A DNA stretch of 64,000 nt from Lingula anatina (lineage: Eukaryota > Brachiopoda > Lingulata > Lingulida > Lingulidae), in the NCBI RefSeq assembly GCF_001039355.2, contig NW_019775881.1:87106-151105 (forward strand). Reading direction: 5' to 3'. The translations under genes and the position numbers were made by a program. Numbering within the stretch: the stretch's first letter is position 1; each line of letters begins with the position of its first letter. Positions 1 through 10,873 of the stretch are shown one piece after another. Under the pieces are notes generated by a model. The model saw only the letters and a program-made list of their open reading frames with translations, did not search any database and was not told the origin of the DNA.

Positions 1-713
1 TTTTTTTTTGTGTGTAATTTTCACTGTACCTCATTCTGGCATTTCCAAAGTTTAACTCTTATCAGCCTGACACCTTAGGGACTATTTCCAGACCCTATCA
101 CGCTAACTGTGGATCGATCTATCTCCATGGGAATTCTCGCTAAATTGCAATCAATGTAAGTGGCTTAGTTGTCTGTCACGCCTACTGAAACTGGCATGCC
201 AGAATCCTAAGACTCTCAAACTGAAAGCAATTTAGTGAGAAACCCCTTGGAGTTGCATTGATCCTGTTAGATTGATCTAGGTATGGGAACTTAGTCTAAT
301 GCTTGATACACATTTTACTTTCATCCTAATCCAATGTTATGCAGAATAAGAATTTGATGTTGGCTATGCAGTTACAGTAAGCATAATACATTAGTTCATC
401 AGAATTGACAGTATCCTATTTCCTGCGTTTTTATTTTCTGGTTTTTGTCTGTACATTTGACAGCTTTGCTGCCTTGTTGCACATATTGATTAGTTGATGA
501 ATTTATATTGGAAAGAAAAGCAAAGTGGAAAATACAAATTCTTTCATAAATAATTCTACTTGTAACTTTTAGAGCATAAGTAGTTTGGCCTTTTTCATCA
601 TAATTATTTGTCAAAATATTTTAAAAGTATATGTAAATTTTAAAAGCACCATTTGAAGTCCAATACTTTTTTAAAAAATATTGTTAAATTAACTGTTTGA
701 TTATGTGTTGCAG
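1..713 (+). other. Intron of the Fuseless-like gene (window starts inside it)
   Basis: No coding segment is visible. The stretch ends in a pyrimidine-containing acceptor (tgtgttgcag, AG at 712-713) in front of the first visible exon. It carries one small palindromic transposon (about 75-299), described separately. The rest is AT-rich sequence without recognisable features. Confidence 0.6.
75..299. mobile_element. Palindromic MITE-like element, GATCGATC family
   Basis: The two halves are imperfect inverted repeats: the left arm holds tctcgctaaattgc and the reverse complement of the right arm holds tctcactaaattgc. The ends read TTAGGGACTATTTCCA on the left and, reverse-complemented, TTAGACTAAGTTCCCA on the right. 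The same family recurs at 51862-52087, 52129-52280, 54652-54912 and 54954-55100. No open reading frame is present, so this is a non-autonomous element. The superfamily and target-site duplication are not certain. Confidence 0.6.
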
Positions 714-2203
714 CCTAAAGACTTGGGTAACTTCATCTATGATGCGGTCTTTTCCGTTGTCATCATTGATGGGTTAGTTGTTTGCATTTGGAGAGGAACA
801 TGGCTACTTCTTGATTTTGGCTGGGAGACAGTAATAGCAAAAGATGTCTACTTCTTATCTCACATCTCTTCCTTGTGCCTAGGCTATGGATTGACTTTTT
901 TGGCCATGTTATTTCAGCATCCAGTACATTTAATATCACAAAAACTTCTGAACTATCCAAAAGTATTCAAGATTGCTATTGAGGATATCTTCACTGCAGC
1001 TGGAATTGTGGGCTGTGTCTCTGTTTGGCATGGGGTGTGGTATATCCTTGATGCTTATTTTTTGCCAGATAGATTAGAGTTGAGTGCATGGATCTCACAC
1101 ATCATGGGGTTTTGTGTGACACTTGCTCTTTTTGCCTCCAATTCATTGTTGGTGAGAGGATGTTCTGTAGATGGTGACAGCATTGAAGATGTACATTATT
1201 TGGTCCAGCCTGTACAGTACTTTGAGAGTATAAAAGCCTGTAGAAAAGGTTTGTGTTTCCTTGTCAGATTCTGTGATAAAAAAATCATATTTTGTGTGAA
1301 TGAACTACTTTATTTCTAAGTATAGATTTATTCATGGAATTAAGTTCATCTGTTTTAGCTGTGACTGACCTATAAAAGATTTCCAATAGACATTTTTATA
1401 TTAAATGCAGTTGATTTCCAAATATATATACAGTAAGGCTTCGTTCACATGGAAAGTCTATTTTCTAAAAATCTATTTTCTATTCGCGGTATCTTATGAT
1501 CACGGTCTGTGCCCTGAATATCCCACGTAATTACTGGCAGTGTGAGCCAGTTACTTATACAAAGCTGTAATTAATTCTCGGCTGTGCTCGCATTCTATAG
1601 AATCTCATCCTCTGTTGCCGCATCACTTGCCATTGAATCATGTCGGTCGCACTCGTATCTGTCGTGTGTATAGCTTCTTCATCTTCTTCTTGTTGTTGTT
1701 GCACAAAATCCACAAACACATTTTTCAAAGCAACCGCGACCGCCATTAATTTTAACTTCCTACTGCGCATGCGTCAAGGTATCAGAATCTCCTCCGAGCA
1801 CAGCTGAGAATTAATTACAGCTTTGGAAGTTATTGGCTCGCTCTGCCAGTAATTACACCGCGGGATATTCAGGGCACAGACTGTGATCACAAGATATACC
1901 GCGAATAGAAAATAGATTTTTAGAAAATGGACTTTCCATGTGAACGAAGCCTAAATGAATGCTTATATAGAGTTTTAGGTGAATACATTTATTTGGAAAG
2001 AGAGGGGGGAGCAGACTTACCATCTTAGCACTGTGTAGACAGTGCAAGTATCACGTAAACAGACTTGGCTGTGTCACCTGATATATATATTTTTTTCATT
2101 TTCAGAGAAGACTGAGACTCCCAATGTAGAACTAAGGACTTATAGGTCCAAGGATGAAGAAAAAAAAGGAGGCCTGGATTCTGTTGCTTTGGCTTTGGCT
2201 TAA
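714..2203 (+). CDS. Fuseless-like multipass membrane protein, C-terminal two exons (partial)
   Basis: Exons are 714-1248 and 2106-2203, joined in phase 1 (a G completed by AG), ending at TAA 2201-2203. The 5' part lies left of the window. The visible ~210 residues hold four hydrophobic segments in two similar modules, each with a W-x-G-x-W...LD signature (WRGTWLLLD and WHGVWYILD). This matches my recollection of the Fuseless family, eight-transmembrane proteins; Drosophila Fuseless acts presynaptically in calcium-channel localisation. Function here is inferred from family resemblance only. The last exon is hydrophilic and Lys/Glu-rich (a cytoplasmic tail) and ends ALALA-stop, where the stop codon coincides with the left end of a small transposon. 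Acceptors (ttttcag at 2105) and donor (aag|gtttgt at 1249) are good. Another polytopic family is possible; I did not run a search. Confidence 0.68.
1437..1951. mobile_element. PIF/Harbinger-like non-autonomous DNA transposon in the last intron
   Basis: Terminal inverted repeats begin GGCTTCGTTCACATGGAAAG on the left and end with the exact reverse complement on the right. The arms extend about 150 bp with small mismatches. A perfect 3-bp duplication TAA flanks the element (1434-1436 and 1952-1954). TWA target sites and GG-starting termini are typical of PIF/Harbinger. The interior contains a short minus-strand frame (1770-1555) rich in Gln/Arg that might be a remnant of the transposase N-terminus. 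This is too short to call. Confidence 0.8.
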
Positions 2204-2538
2204 AGGGACAACAACTGTTCGTGTTAGATTCTTATAGCATAATAAATGCATTGCAAACAACTCATAGAAATATAATAAATTCCATTTTACCACCAAAACA
2301 GCAGTTATTGCAATAATTATGGAATCTGTGGACCTTCTTAGATGGCTATACCTTCCTAATAATTTATTACAATTATTGCCAAAAAAAAAAAAAAAAACAG
2401 CAACTAACTTTGGAACATATTTAGTAACCAGTAAAGTTGGAACAGATTTAGTAACCATTGGTTAATATGGGAAAGTTGTTGTTTACCCCTGGAAAATACA
2501 ATTTTTGGCCAAAATGAACAGTTGCTATCTCTCTAAGT
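2199..2538. mobile_element. ~340-bp MITE (AAAGGGACAACAACT family), copy 1
   Basis: Starts cttaaagggacaacaactgttc and ends with the near inverted repeat tgaacagttgctatctctctaag. A diverged second copy lies at 29746-30082 with the same interior order (AATAAATTC block, cagttattg block, repeated attattg, then gtatgggaaa and a gaaaat block). It sits at the 3' end of the Fuseless-like gene: its first TAA is the predicted stop codon, and AATAAA motifs at 2241 and 2274 could serve as polyadenylation signals. Confidence 0.65.
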
Positions 2539-2560
2539 ATAGAAAACAAAAATTTGGACT

Positions 2561-5546
2561 GCTTGTAAAGGAAATAGTTTTAATATTTTTCAGAAGCGTT
2601 AATTACTTACAATTACTAACCACACTTTATGTGTATGTTTCTGTAAATAACAAAACTGCAGAGAGGGTTGAAGCCTCCTGAAGTTATAATAAGTATACTA
2701 ACTAATATTTATAAAAATAATAATAACTAAACTTTAAAAACAATTTAAAAGGGCAAAACTGGTTACAGGAAGAAACAGGTGTATACTGTCTTCATTTTAC
2801 CATTCAATTCACCATTGTCAGAATATCCTGCTAGGGTTACAACCACAACTCCAACAGACATGGAATACCAGTAATATTGTACAACAGGGAGTTTACAGGT
2901 GACTGACTCAATTTGTGCATTTGAGATAACACAGATATCGGACGACTGCCAGAAGTTTTCTCATTACCTTTTGTAATCCAGGTGTTTTATTCATTCTGGC
3001 AAGGCATATCAAATACCATCCCAACCGAACCTGACCCAACTGTGAACAAAAATTGTGACTGGGGAATGAAAATATAGAATTTGTACTCAATAGCTAGAGA
3101 AATAACTGTTGCTAGATTCTAGAAAATGCACTGAGCTCCATACAATAATGTATGAACCAAAAAGGCAAACAAGGAATTATTTTATAACAACTTAACACTT
3201 CCAAGCTAAAGCTGCTTGAATTACGTAGAGAGAGAGTGTAATGTAACAAATTTAATGGAGACAGGGCTGCCTTTGAGTGTGTAATGTAACAAATTTAATG
3301 GAGACAGGGCTGCCTTTTTATATAAGATCTGAATTAACTATGACAATTTTAAAGTCTCTCTTAAAACTCATATTTTAAAAAGTTTTTATGATTAATGTTT
3401 TTAAACTTTTAAAGTAAGTCTGTATTTTAATGCTTTGATTTATAAGAATTTTTATATAATATTTACTTTTAAAGTAAGTCTCTATTTTAGTGCTGTTATT
3501 CTTAATTTTTTATATTATAATTGTGCATTGCATTGAAATGTAAAAATGGATTGTGCTATACAAGGAATAAATAGAAACAGATAAGGGGAGAATGATTTAC
3601 AATTTCTGCCTTCATTCTTTACTCCTTTAATGCTCCTATGCAGGCCATCTCAAATTTTCTCATAACATCTCATATCACTCCCTTCCATGTTTCATGTTGC
3701 TGAGTAAGACAACTTTTTTTCCTAAAAGAAACTGCCAACTTATTCTGAATCAATGAATTTAAAATGGTTAATCAAACCCTCACTCCCCTTGTTTGGTGAT
3801 TGTTGCCATCAATAGCAAAGTCTCAAATGTCTAGTCTTAATTCGCCTTGTCAAATTCCTATTAATTTTTGAAAATAATTTTCCTATCATTGTCCAAAATG
3901 TTGTCTTATCTGCAGTAAAGGAAGTGTCTGACAATTAAAAAAGAGTGAGTAACAAATGATATTTTGTATGAAACTTGGACCATTTCAGGATCTACACGTA
4001 CCAATAGCATGTTTGTAAAAAAATATATTCCCTAAATTTGTTTCATTTACAGTACATGTTGTAATACCAGACCAGATATCAAATACCTTTAAATTCTCAC
4101 TTTTCTATAGTTTTCCAGAAATCCAAGAATTGTCATGACAGTAATTTCAGTTCCTAAGAAACTTTAGGAAAATTACAAGTTATTTTTGGCAGAGAGATTT
4201 TATTTTTTTTCCTTCCTAGAACTGGTTTGATAGGTTTGATATTTTATCAGTTGTTTGACGTCTTTATTTGCTCATTTCTAAAGGTAACATTAACTTTTGT
4301 GTTTAACCTCTTTTCAGTAAAAATCAGGGTCTTTTGCCAAAACAAAAGAGCAAAGCAAACAGTTCAGACAAAAGTTAGCAAACAAAAAGCTTGAGTAGCT
4401 TTTTCATAACCATGCTAGAGTGCACACACTGTAAACAACAACATAGCCTATATGAACTTAACTTAAATATTCAATACATCTAGCTGCAAATGCCAAGAGT
4501 CGTATATTTTCTGTAGGATTTAGGCAATTAATCTGTGTCTGAGTAGAAGGATTGAGCCTAATTTGCTGTTTATTTTGACCAGGTAAGAATCCAGAATCCC
4601 AAAGGTAACCATCATGTTATGATCAATTTATAATTATGTGATATGACTTGTAGAAGTAAACTAACAAATCTATCCATTATGACATAAACAGTATGTATCT
4701 CATTATCTCTTTTAAGAAAGCTCATGTTTTGTGGCAAACTATAAATAAAAGTAGAACAATTTGGTAATGAAGACAATAAACATATTAATAAGAATGGGCC
4801 AATGGATAGGAATTTTTTTTCAGCCAAATTTTGTAATAAGCCCTATGGAATCTGTATGTATTGTGATGGAATGTTTTGATAGCTTACAGGTTCAAAAAGG
4901 TACAGGTAAAATGATGGTAATAAAAGACTCATTTGTGCCATAAGGTGCAATGTGTAACCATCCAATAAAAGAGGGTGGATCATGTAGGGATACTGGATCA
5001 AAATAATTTACTTTCACAGAAATTGTTTTAGAAGCTCACTTAATTGTTTTTACAATTTTAGTTTTCAACATGGACAGCTTATGTAACTTTCACCTGCATA
5101 GTCATATGCATTAATTTACACTGAGGTACATGTGAGTCCTTAGGAAAATATGCATAGGTTATCATGACTTACATACACAGTGTATATATTAAAAAATTTA
5201 GAAAAAAACCATCCAAGTCTCACAAATTAATTTACATGCAAATTAAGTCACATGCAAATCAAGTTGAACAAACTGATTAATTATTGCAAGGCATATATGT
5301 TACAACATTTTACTTATTGCCAAATTACATGAATATATTTTGTTGTAAACTTCACCTACCTTGTATGCCTTTTATATTGGTCTAATTAAGAATAATGCTG
5401 GCATACCTTACCTTTAAATCACTTTCCATACTTAACATACCTGTCAAATTACAAAGTCAACATCCAGGGAAACACATTTGACTATAGATTTTGTTGTAGA
5501 GTACAATAATTAATCAAACAGTTTGTCAGAAACAATTCATCATAGA
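2561..5546. repeat. Duplicated block A, copy 1
   Basis: Collinear with 5735-8706 over about 3 kb with scattered substitutions and small indels. Copy 1 carries a local tandem duplication (about 3239-3315: gtaatgtaacaaatttaatg twice) that is single in copy 2. It ends in a retroposon fragment and then a single N at 5733. No coding exon is included. Probably one of two alleles placed in tandem by the assembler. Confidence 0.88.
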
Positions 5547-5556
5547 ACTAAAAGTT

Positions 5557-5732
5557 AATAATAATAATAATAATAATTTATTTTTCTATGGCGCATTCCA
5601 TTAAAAATCTCAATGCGCCTTACAACATTCACTTAAAAGAGCTAAATAACACAATACTAATATAAGAACACATTACAATTTTAAAGGACTAAGAACTAAT
5701 TTAAAGAACCAATTATTCATATTCTTAAATGA
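5557..5732 (-). mobile_element. Truncated retroposon tail with (TAA)n, reverse orientation
   Basis: A (TAA)n run at 5557-5577 is followed by atttatttttctatggcgca and caatgcgccttacaa. Read on the minus strand this is the usual arrangement of an invertebrate SINE/LINE 3' end (gcgcc...ata...aaataaa(TTA)n). The 5' part is cut off at the N at 5733. The insertion is missing from duplicated copy 2, so it is either allelic or the reason the contig broke here. Confidence 0.5.
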
Positions 5733-5733
5733 N
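5733..5733. other. Single-N assembly join 1
   Basis: One N separates a retroposon-derived contig end from the restart of block A at its own beginning (position 5735 corresponds to 2561). A contig join is the simplest reading. Confidence 0.9.
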
Positions 5734-5734
5734 C

Positions 5735-8706
5735 GCTTGTAAAGGAAATAGTTTTAATATTCTTCAAAAGTGTAAATTGCTTACAATTACTAACCACACT
5801 TTGTGTGTATATTTCTGTAAATAACAAAACTGCAGAGAGGGTTGAAGCCTCCTGAAGTTGTAATAAGTATACTAACTAATAATTATAAAAATAATAATAA
5901 CTGAAATATAAAAACAATTTAAAAGGGCAAAACTGGTTACAGGAAGAAACCAGTGTATACTGTCTTCATTTTACCATTCAATTCACCATTGTCAGAATAT
6001 CCTGCTAGGGTTACAACCACAACTCCAACAGACATGGAATACCAGTAATATAGTACAACAGGGAGTTTACAGGTGACTGACTCAATTTGTGCATTTGAGA
6101 TAACACAGATATCGGACGACTGCCAGAAGTTTTCTCATTACCTTTTGTAATCCAGGTGTTTTATTCATTCTGGCAAGGCATATCAAATACCATTCCAACC
6201 AAACCTGATCCAACTGTGAACAAAAATTGTGACTGGGGAATGAAAATATAGAATTTGTACTCAATAGCTTGAGAAATAACTGTTGCTAGATTCTAGAAAA
6301 TGCACCGAGCTCCATTGCAGAACTTATTAAACAATAATGTATGAACCAAAAAGGCAAACAAGGAATTCTTTTATAACAACTTAACACTTCCAAGCTAAAG
6401 CTGCTTGAATTACGTAGAAAGAGTGTGTAATGTAACAAATTTAATGGAGACAGGGCTGCCTTTTTATATAAGATCTGAATTAACTATGACAGTTTTAATG
6501 TCTCTCTTAAAACTCATATTTAAAAAAGTTTTTATGATTAATGTTTTTAAACTTTTAAAGTAAGTCTGTATTTTAAAGCTTTGATTTATAAGAATTTATA
6601 TATTATATTTACTTTTTAAGTAAGTCTCTATTTTAGTGCTGTTATTCTTAATTTTTTTCTATTATAATTGTGCATTGCATTGAAATGTAAAAATGGATTG
6701 TGCTATACAAGGAATAAATAGAAACAGATAAGGTGAGAATGATTTACAATTTCTGCCTTCACTCTTTACTCCTTTAATGCTCCTATGCAGACCATCTCAA
6801 ATTTTCTCATATCATCTCATATCACTCGCTTCCATGTTTCATGCTGCTGAGTAAGACAACTTTTTTCCTAAAAGAAACTGCCAACTTATTCCGAATCAAT
6901 GAATTTAAAATGGTTAATCAAACCCTCACTCCCCTTGTTCGGTGATTGTTGCCATCAATAGCAAAGTCTCAAATGTCTAGTCTTAAATCGCCTTGTCAAA
7001 TTCCTATTAATTTTTGAAAATAATTTTCCTATCATTGTCCAAAATGTTGTCTTATCTGCAGTAAAGGAAGTGTCTGACAATTAAAAAAGAGTGAGTAACA
7101 AATGATATTTTGTATGAAACTTGGACCATTTCAGGATCTACACGTACCAATAGCATGTTTGTAAAAAAATATATTCCCTAAATTTGTTTCATTTACAGTA
7201 CATGTTGTAATACCAGACCAGATATCAAATACCTTTAAATTCTCACTTTTCTATAGTTTTCCAGAAAGTCCTAGAATTGTCATGACAGTAATTTCAGTTC
7301 CTAAGAAACCTTATGAAAATTTCAAGTTATTTTTGGCAGAGAGATTTTATTTTTTTTCCTTCCTAGAACTGGTTTGATAGGTTTGATATTTTATCAGTTC
7401 TTTGATGTCTTTATTTGCTCATTTCTAAAGGTAACATTAACTTTTGTGTTTAACCTCTTTTCAGTAAAAATCAGGGTCTTTTCCAAAACAAAAGAGCAAA
7501 GCAAACAGTTCAGACAAAAGTTAGCAAACAAAAAGCTTGAGTAGCTTTTTCATAACCATGCTAGAGTGCACACACCGTAAACAACAACATAGCCTATATG
7601 AACTTAACTTAAATATTCAATACATCTAGCTGGAAACGCTAAGAGTTATATATTTTTTGTAGGATTTAGGCAATTAATCTGTGTCTGAGTAGAAGGATTG
7701 AGCCTAATTTGCTGTTTATTTTGACCAGGTAAGAATCCAGAATCCCAAAGGTAATCATCATGTTATGATCAATTTATAATTATATGATATGACTTGTAAA
7801 AGTAAACTAACAAATCTATCCGTTATGACATAAACAGTATGTATATCACTATCTCTTTTAAGAAAGCTCATGAAATGTATTGTGGCAAACTATAATTACA
7901 AGTGGAACAAATTGGTAATGAAGACAACAAACGTAGGAATAAGAATTTATGGGCCAATGGATAGGAATTCTTTCTCAGCCAAATTTTGTAATAGGCCCTA
8001 TGCAATCTGTATGTATTGTGCTGGTATGTTTTGATAGCTCACAGGTTCAAAAAGGTACAGGTAAAATGATGGTAATAAAAGACTCATTTGTGCCATAAGG
8101 TGCAATGTGTAACTATCCAATAAAAAAGGGTGGATCATGTAGGGATACTGGATCAAAATAATTTACTTTCACAGGAATTGTTTTAGAAGCTCACTTAATT
8201 GTTTTTACAATTTTAGTTTTCAACATGGACAGCTTATGTAACTTTCACCTGCATAGTCATATGCATTAATTTACACTGAGGTACATGTGAGTCCTTAGGA
8301 AAATGTGCATAGGTTATCATGACTTACATACACAGTGTATATATTAAAAAATTTAGAAAAAAAAAACAAAACATCCAAGTCTCACAAATTAATTTACATG
8401 CAAATTAAGTCACATGCAAATCAAGTTGAACAAACTGATTAATTATTGCAAGGCATATATGTTACAACATTTTACTTTTTGCCAAATTACATGAAAATAT
8501 TTTGTTGTTGTAAACTTCACCTACCTTGTACGTCTTTTATATTGGTCTAATTAAGAATAATGCTGGCATACCTTACCTTTAAATCACTTCCCATACTTAA
8601 CATACCTGTCAAATTACAAAGTCAACATCCAGGGAAACACATTTGACTATAGATTTTATTGTAGAGTACAGTAATTAATCAGTTTGTCAGAAACAATTCA
8701 GCATAG
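5735..8706. repeat. Duplicated block A, copy 2
   Basis: Near-identical to 2561-5546. It lacks the local tandem duplication of copy 1, has small indels (for example ttgttgttg near 8505) and continues rightward into unique sequence, which identifies it as the copy connected to the downstream contig. Confidence 0.88.
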
Positions 8707-9877
8707 TACTGTTTAAGTTGTATTTGCCATTTATGTTATTCATTTCTCAGAACTAATTACACCATTTTTTTTTCACTCAAGAAAAAATTGTGTAACTGCT
8801 AAAGAACTACCTGTATTTATGAATTTCTAAGACTGCACGCTCGAACCTAATAATTGCACAATATTTAATATGGATGTTCAGATGCCATAATAAAAAGCAT
8901 GGGATCATCCAACGGGGCACTTTTAATTTCAAAATACCCTGTAACCTTTCTTCGGAGAGCACCAAACCTCCACTAGCTGATGCTATCCAATAGTGTCTCA
9001 CTCAAAAGTGTGGATTATGTCAACAGCTAAATTTTCCTAATATACCACAGTGTAAAAGTCCTGCACACGCCCCGAAGACTGAGAACTATAAGATTACAAT
9101 TCAAGTCCAGAAATCAATTGACTGAGCAAAGCAGGGGCAATTGACACAGAAGAATGAGAGAAAATCAATGGAGAAAGCAGCACAGTAATTCTTTTCACTC
9201 CAATATTTACCTGTCACAGTTGTTGTTCTCTGTGACACACTGCAGTGGTCATTTGTGAACTTCATGTGACAGAAACTCTGACCTACAGTTGTAAAGTTAG
9301 CTGGATATCAGGTAATTAAAAATCTACATCTGTGTGTGCCACTAATTTTTTCTTTTCATCATTTTGTAAAAGTTTCCCTATGCACCAAATTACATTGGAC
9401 TCGTATTAAAGTTCATTAACTATGAGCAGTTACTGTGAAGTCAGTTTTGTGCTTGATGCATTTTAATTTCAAGATTTAAAAAGCCATAGCAAACTTATGT
9501 AATTTTGTCCATGTTGGAAATAACAAAATTTACAAATGACATTGCTTATCGGGTGTATCACATTCCCAATTCACCTGTATATGGTGCATAAAATTACTTC
9601 CCCTGTAAGAGCTTTAAAAGTACTTTACAGCTGTTTTAAATAACATATTCTGTCAATATGTTAAACTTGAAGACTATGTTACATTTATTTATGGACTTTA
9701 AACCAAATACACTTATATAACTACTATAGTTTCATTTAATGTCCCTATACTGTGTAGCCTGAGGAAAGTAATCTGGGATATAACCTGGGATATTACCTAC
9801 ACCACAGGAATGCTTGAGGAAGTGTGCACAACTTTAAGGGGAGGGCAAGGAAAGAGCATAAGAAACAAAATTCATTC

Positions 9878-9882
<5 letters not shown>

Positions 9883-9924
<42 letters not shown>
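9883..9924. repeat. (TA)n microsatellite
   Basis: About 21 uninterrupted TA units in the region upstream of the KASH gene's first coding exon. Confidence 0.95.
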
Positions 9925-9927
<3 letters not shown>

Positions 9928-10590
9928 GTACTAAACGTTCTACAAATCAGATAAATGAATCCTAGAACATTGTCAAACATTTCTTTATTGTGCCATAGAA
10001 CATAAAAACTATTGCAAGTCGGCCCATCTCCCTTCCAGGGCAGGTATAGTTATTGCACTGGACCCTAAACTGCCCACTGGCCACATAGATGCACTGATGC
10101 ATATGTAAATTACTCCCTGAAGATAGGGAAAGTTGGAGTTGGGTGACTTACTATTATATTGTACTGTAATATATACTGGTCGGGTAAAATTTCATATCTA
10201 AAGAGTATGTAATTATAACAGGGGCATCAGGTACTGACCAGAGCCAAATGCTGATGGATGGACACTGGTAAATTGCAATATTGATCTGTCCCAAGCAGTA
10301 CAGGCTGGGCAGTTGTGGACATGGCTCGTTGAAAGCTATAAAGTACTAGTAACTGTAAGGTTGTGAGTATATACATGTATGAATTGAAGATATGAATATT
10401 TTATCAGTAACTGATGTTGTTGTCCTAAGTTATCATAAGTTTATGTACTAAATAAAGCCAAGAACAAATGAGACCTATTAATTACTGCAATACAAAAGAC
10501 CTAATAAAACTAAAAAGTTTTAATACAATTAATAGTTATTTTGTGCATTAAAGCTTTTCTAGTAGTGTGATTTTTCTTTCATTTTTATAG

Positions 10591-10799
10591 ATGTTTCACT
10601 GATTACTAAACAGTATATCAAACCAAAGACAAGGATGGACAACAGTGAGGTCCACTTTGAAAATGAAGAGGAACAGTTAAATCAACAAATTATTGAAGTA
10701 CAAAAAGATGTAGAAGAAAATATACAGACTGCAGACTCTCTACTCAATGCATTAGAAGAAGACTACAATGTAAATGAGGAGTGGAAGGAAAATGTTAAG
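10591..10799 (+). CDS. First recognised coding exon of the KASH gene
   Basis: Acceptor atttttatag at 10581-10590 and donor aag|gtaacc at 10800. ATG 10635 has a good context (aaggATGg) and gives 55 acidic residues, ending in phase 0 and joining exon 23577 in phase 0. The acceptor shows at least one upstream exon exists. The frame is open from 10593 to the ATG without a stop, so translation could start further upstream; the ATG is the conservative choice. A (GT)n tract starts 27 nt after the donor. Confidence 0.65.
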
Positions 10800-10826
10800 G
10801 TAACCCTCAGATTGCCACTACTACTG

Positions 10827-10873
<47 letters not shown>

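Larger units (their letters stand above)
2204..10590. other. Intergenic / 5' non-coding region between the Fuseless-like and KASH genes
   Basis: No exon with credible splice sites was found. The region holds the MITE at 2199-2538, a 3-kb duplicated block (2561-5546 and 5735-8706), a retroposon tail with (TAA)n at 5557-5732, a (TA)n tract at 9883-9924 and otherwise AT-rich sequence. Short minus-strand frames at 2908-3090 and 6082-6264 are the same non-coding sequence in both copies. An upstream 5' UTR exon of the KASH gene probably lies here or further left, but I cannot locate it. Confidence 0.5.

Noticed and set aside
3345-3580. Remnant of a LINE-like coding end (ttaaaactcatatttt...) with tail gtgctatacaaggaataaat
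   Set aside because: Resembles common retroposon 3' ends but is too degraded to assign; present in both copies of block A.
2908-6264. Minus-strand frames of 60 aa at 2908-3090 and 6082-6264 as a small gene pair
   Set aside because: They are the same sequence in the two copies of block A. No splice context, domain or codon bias supports coding.
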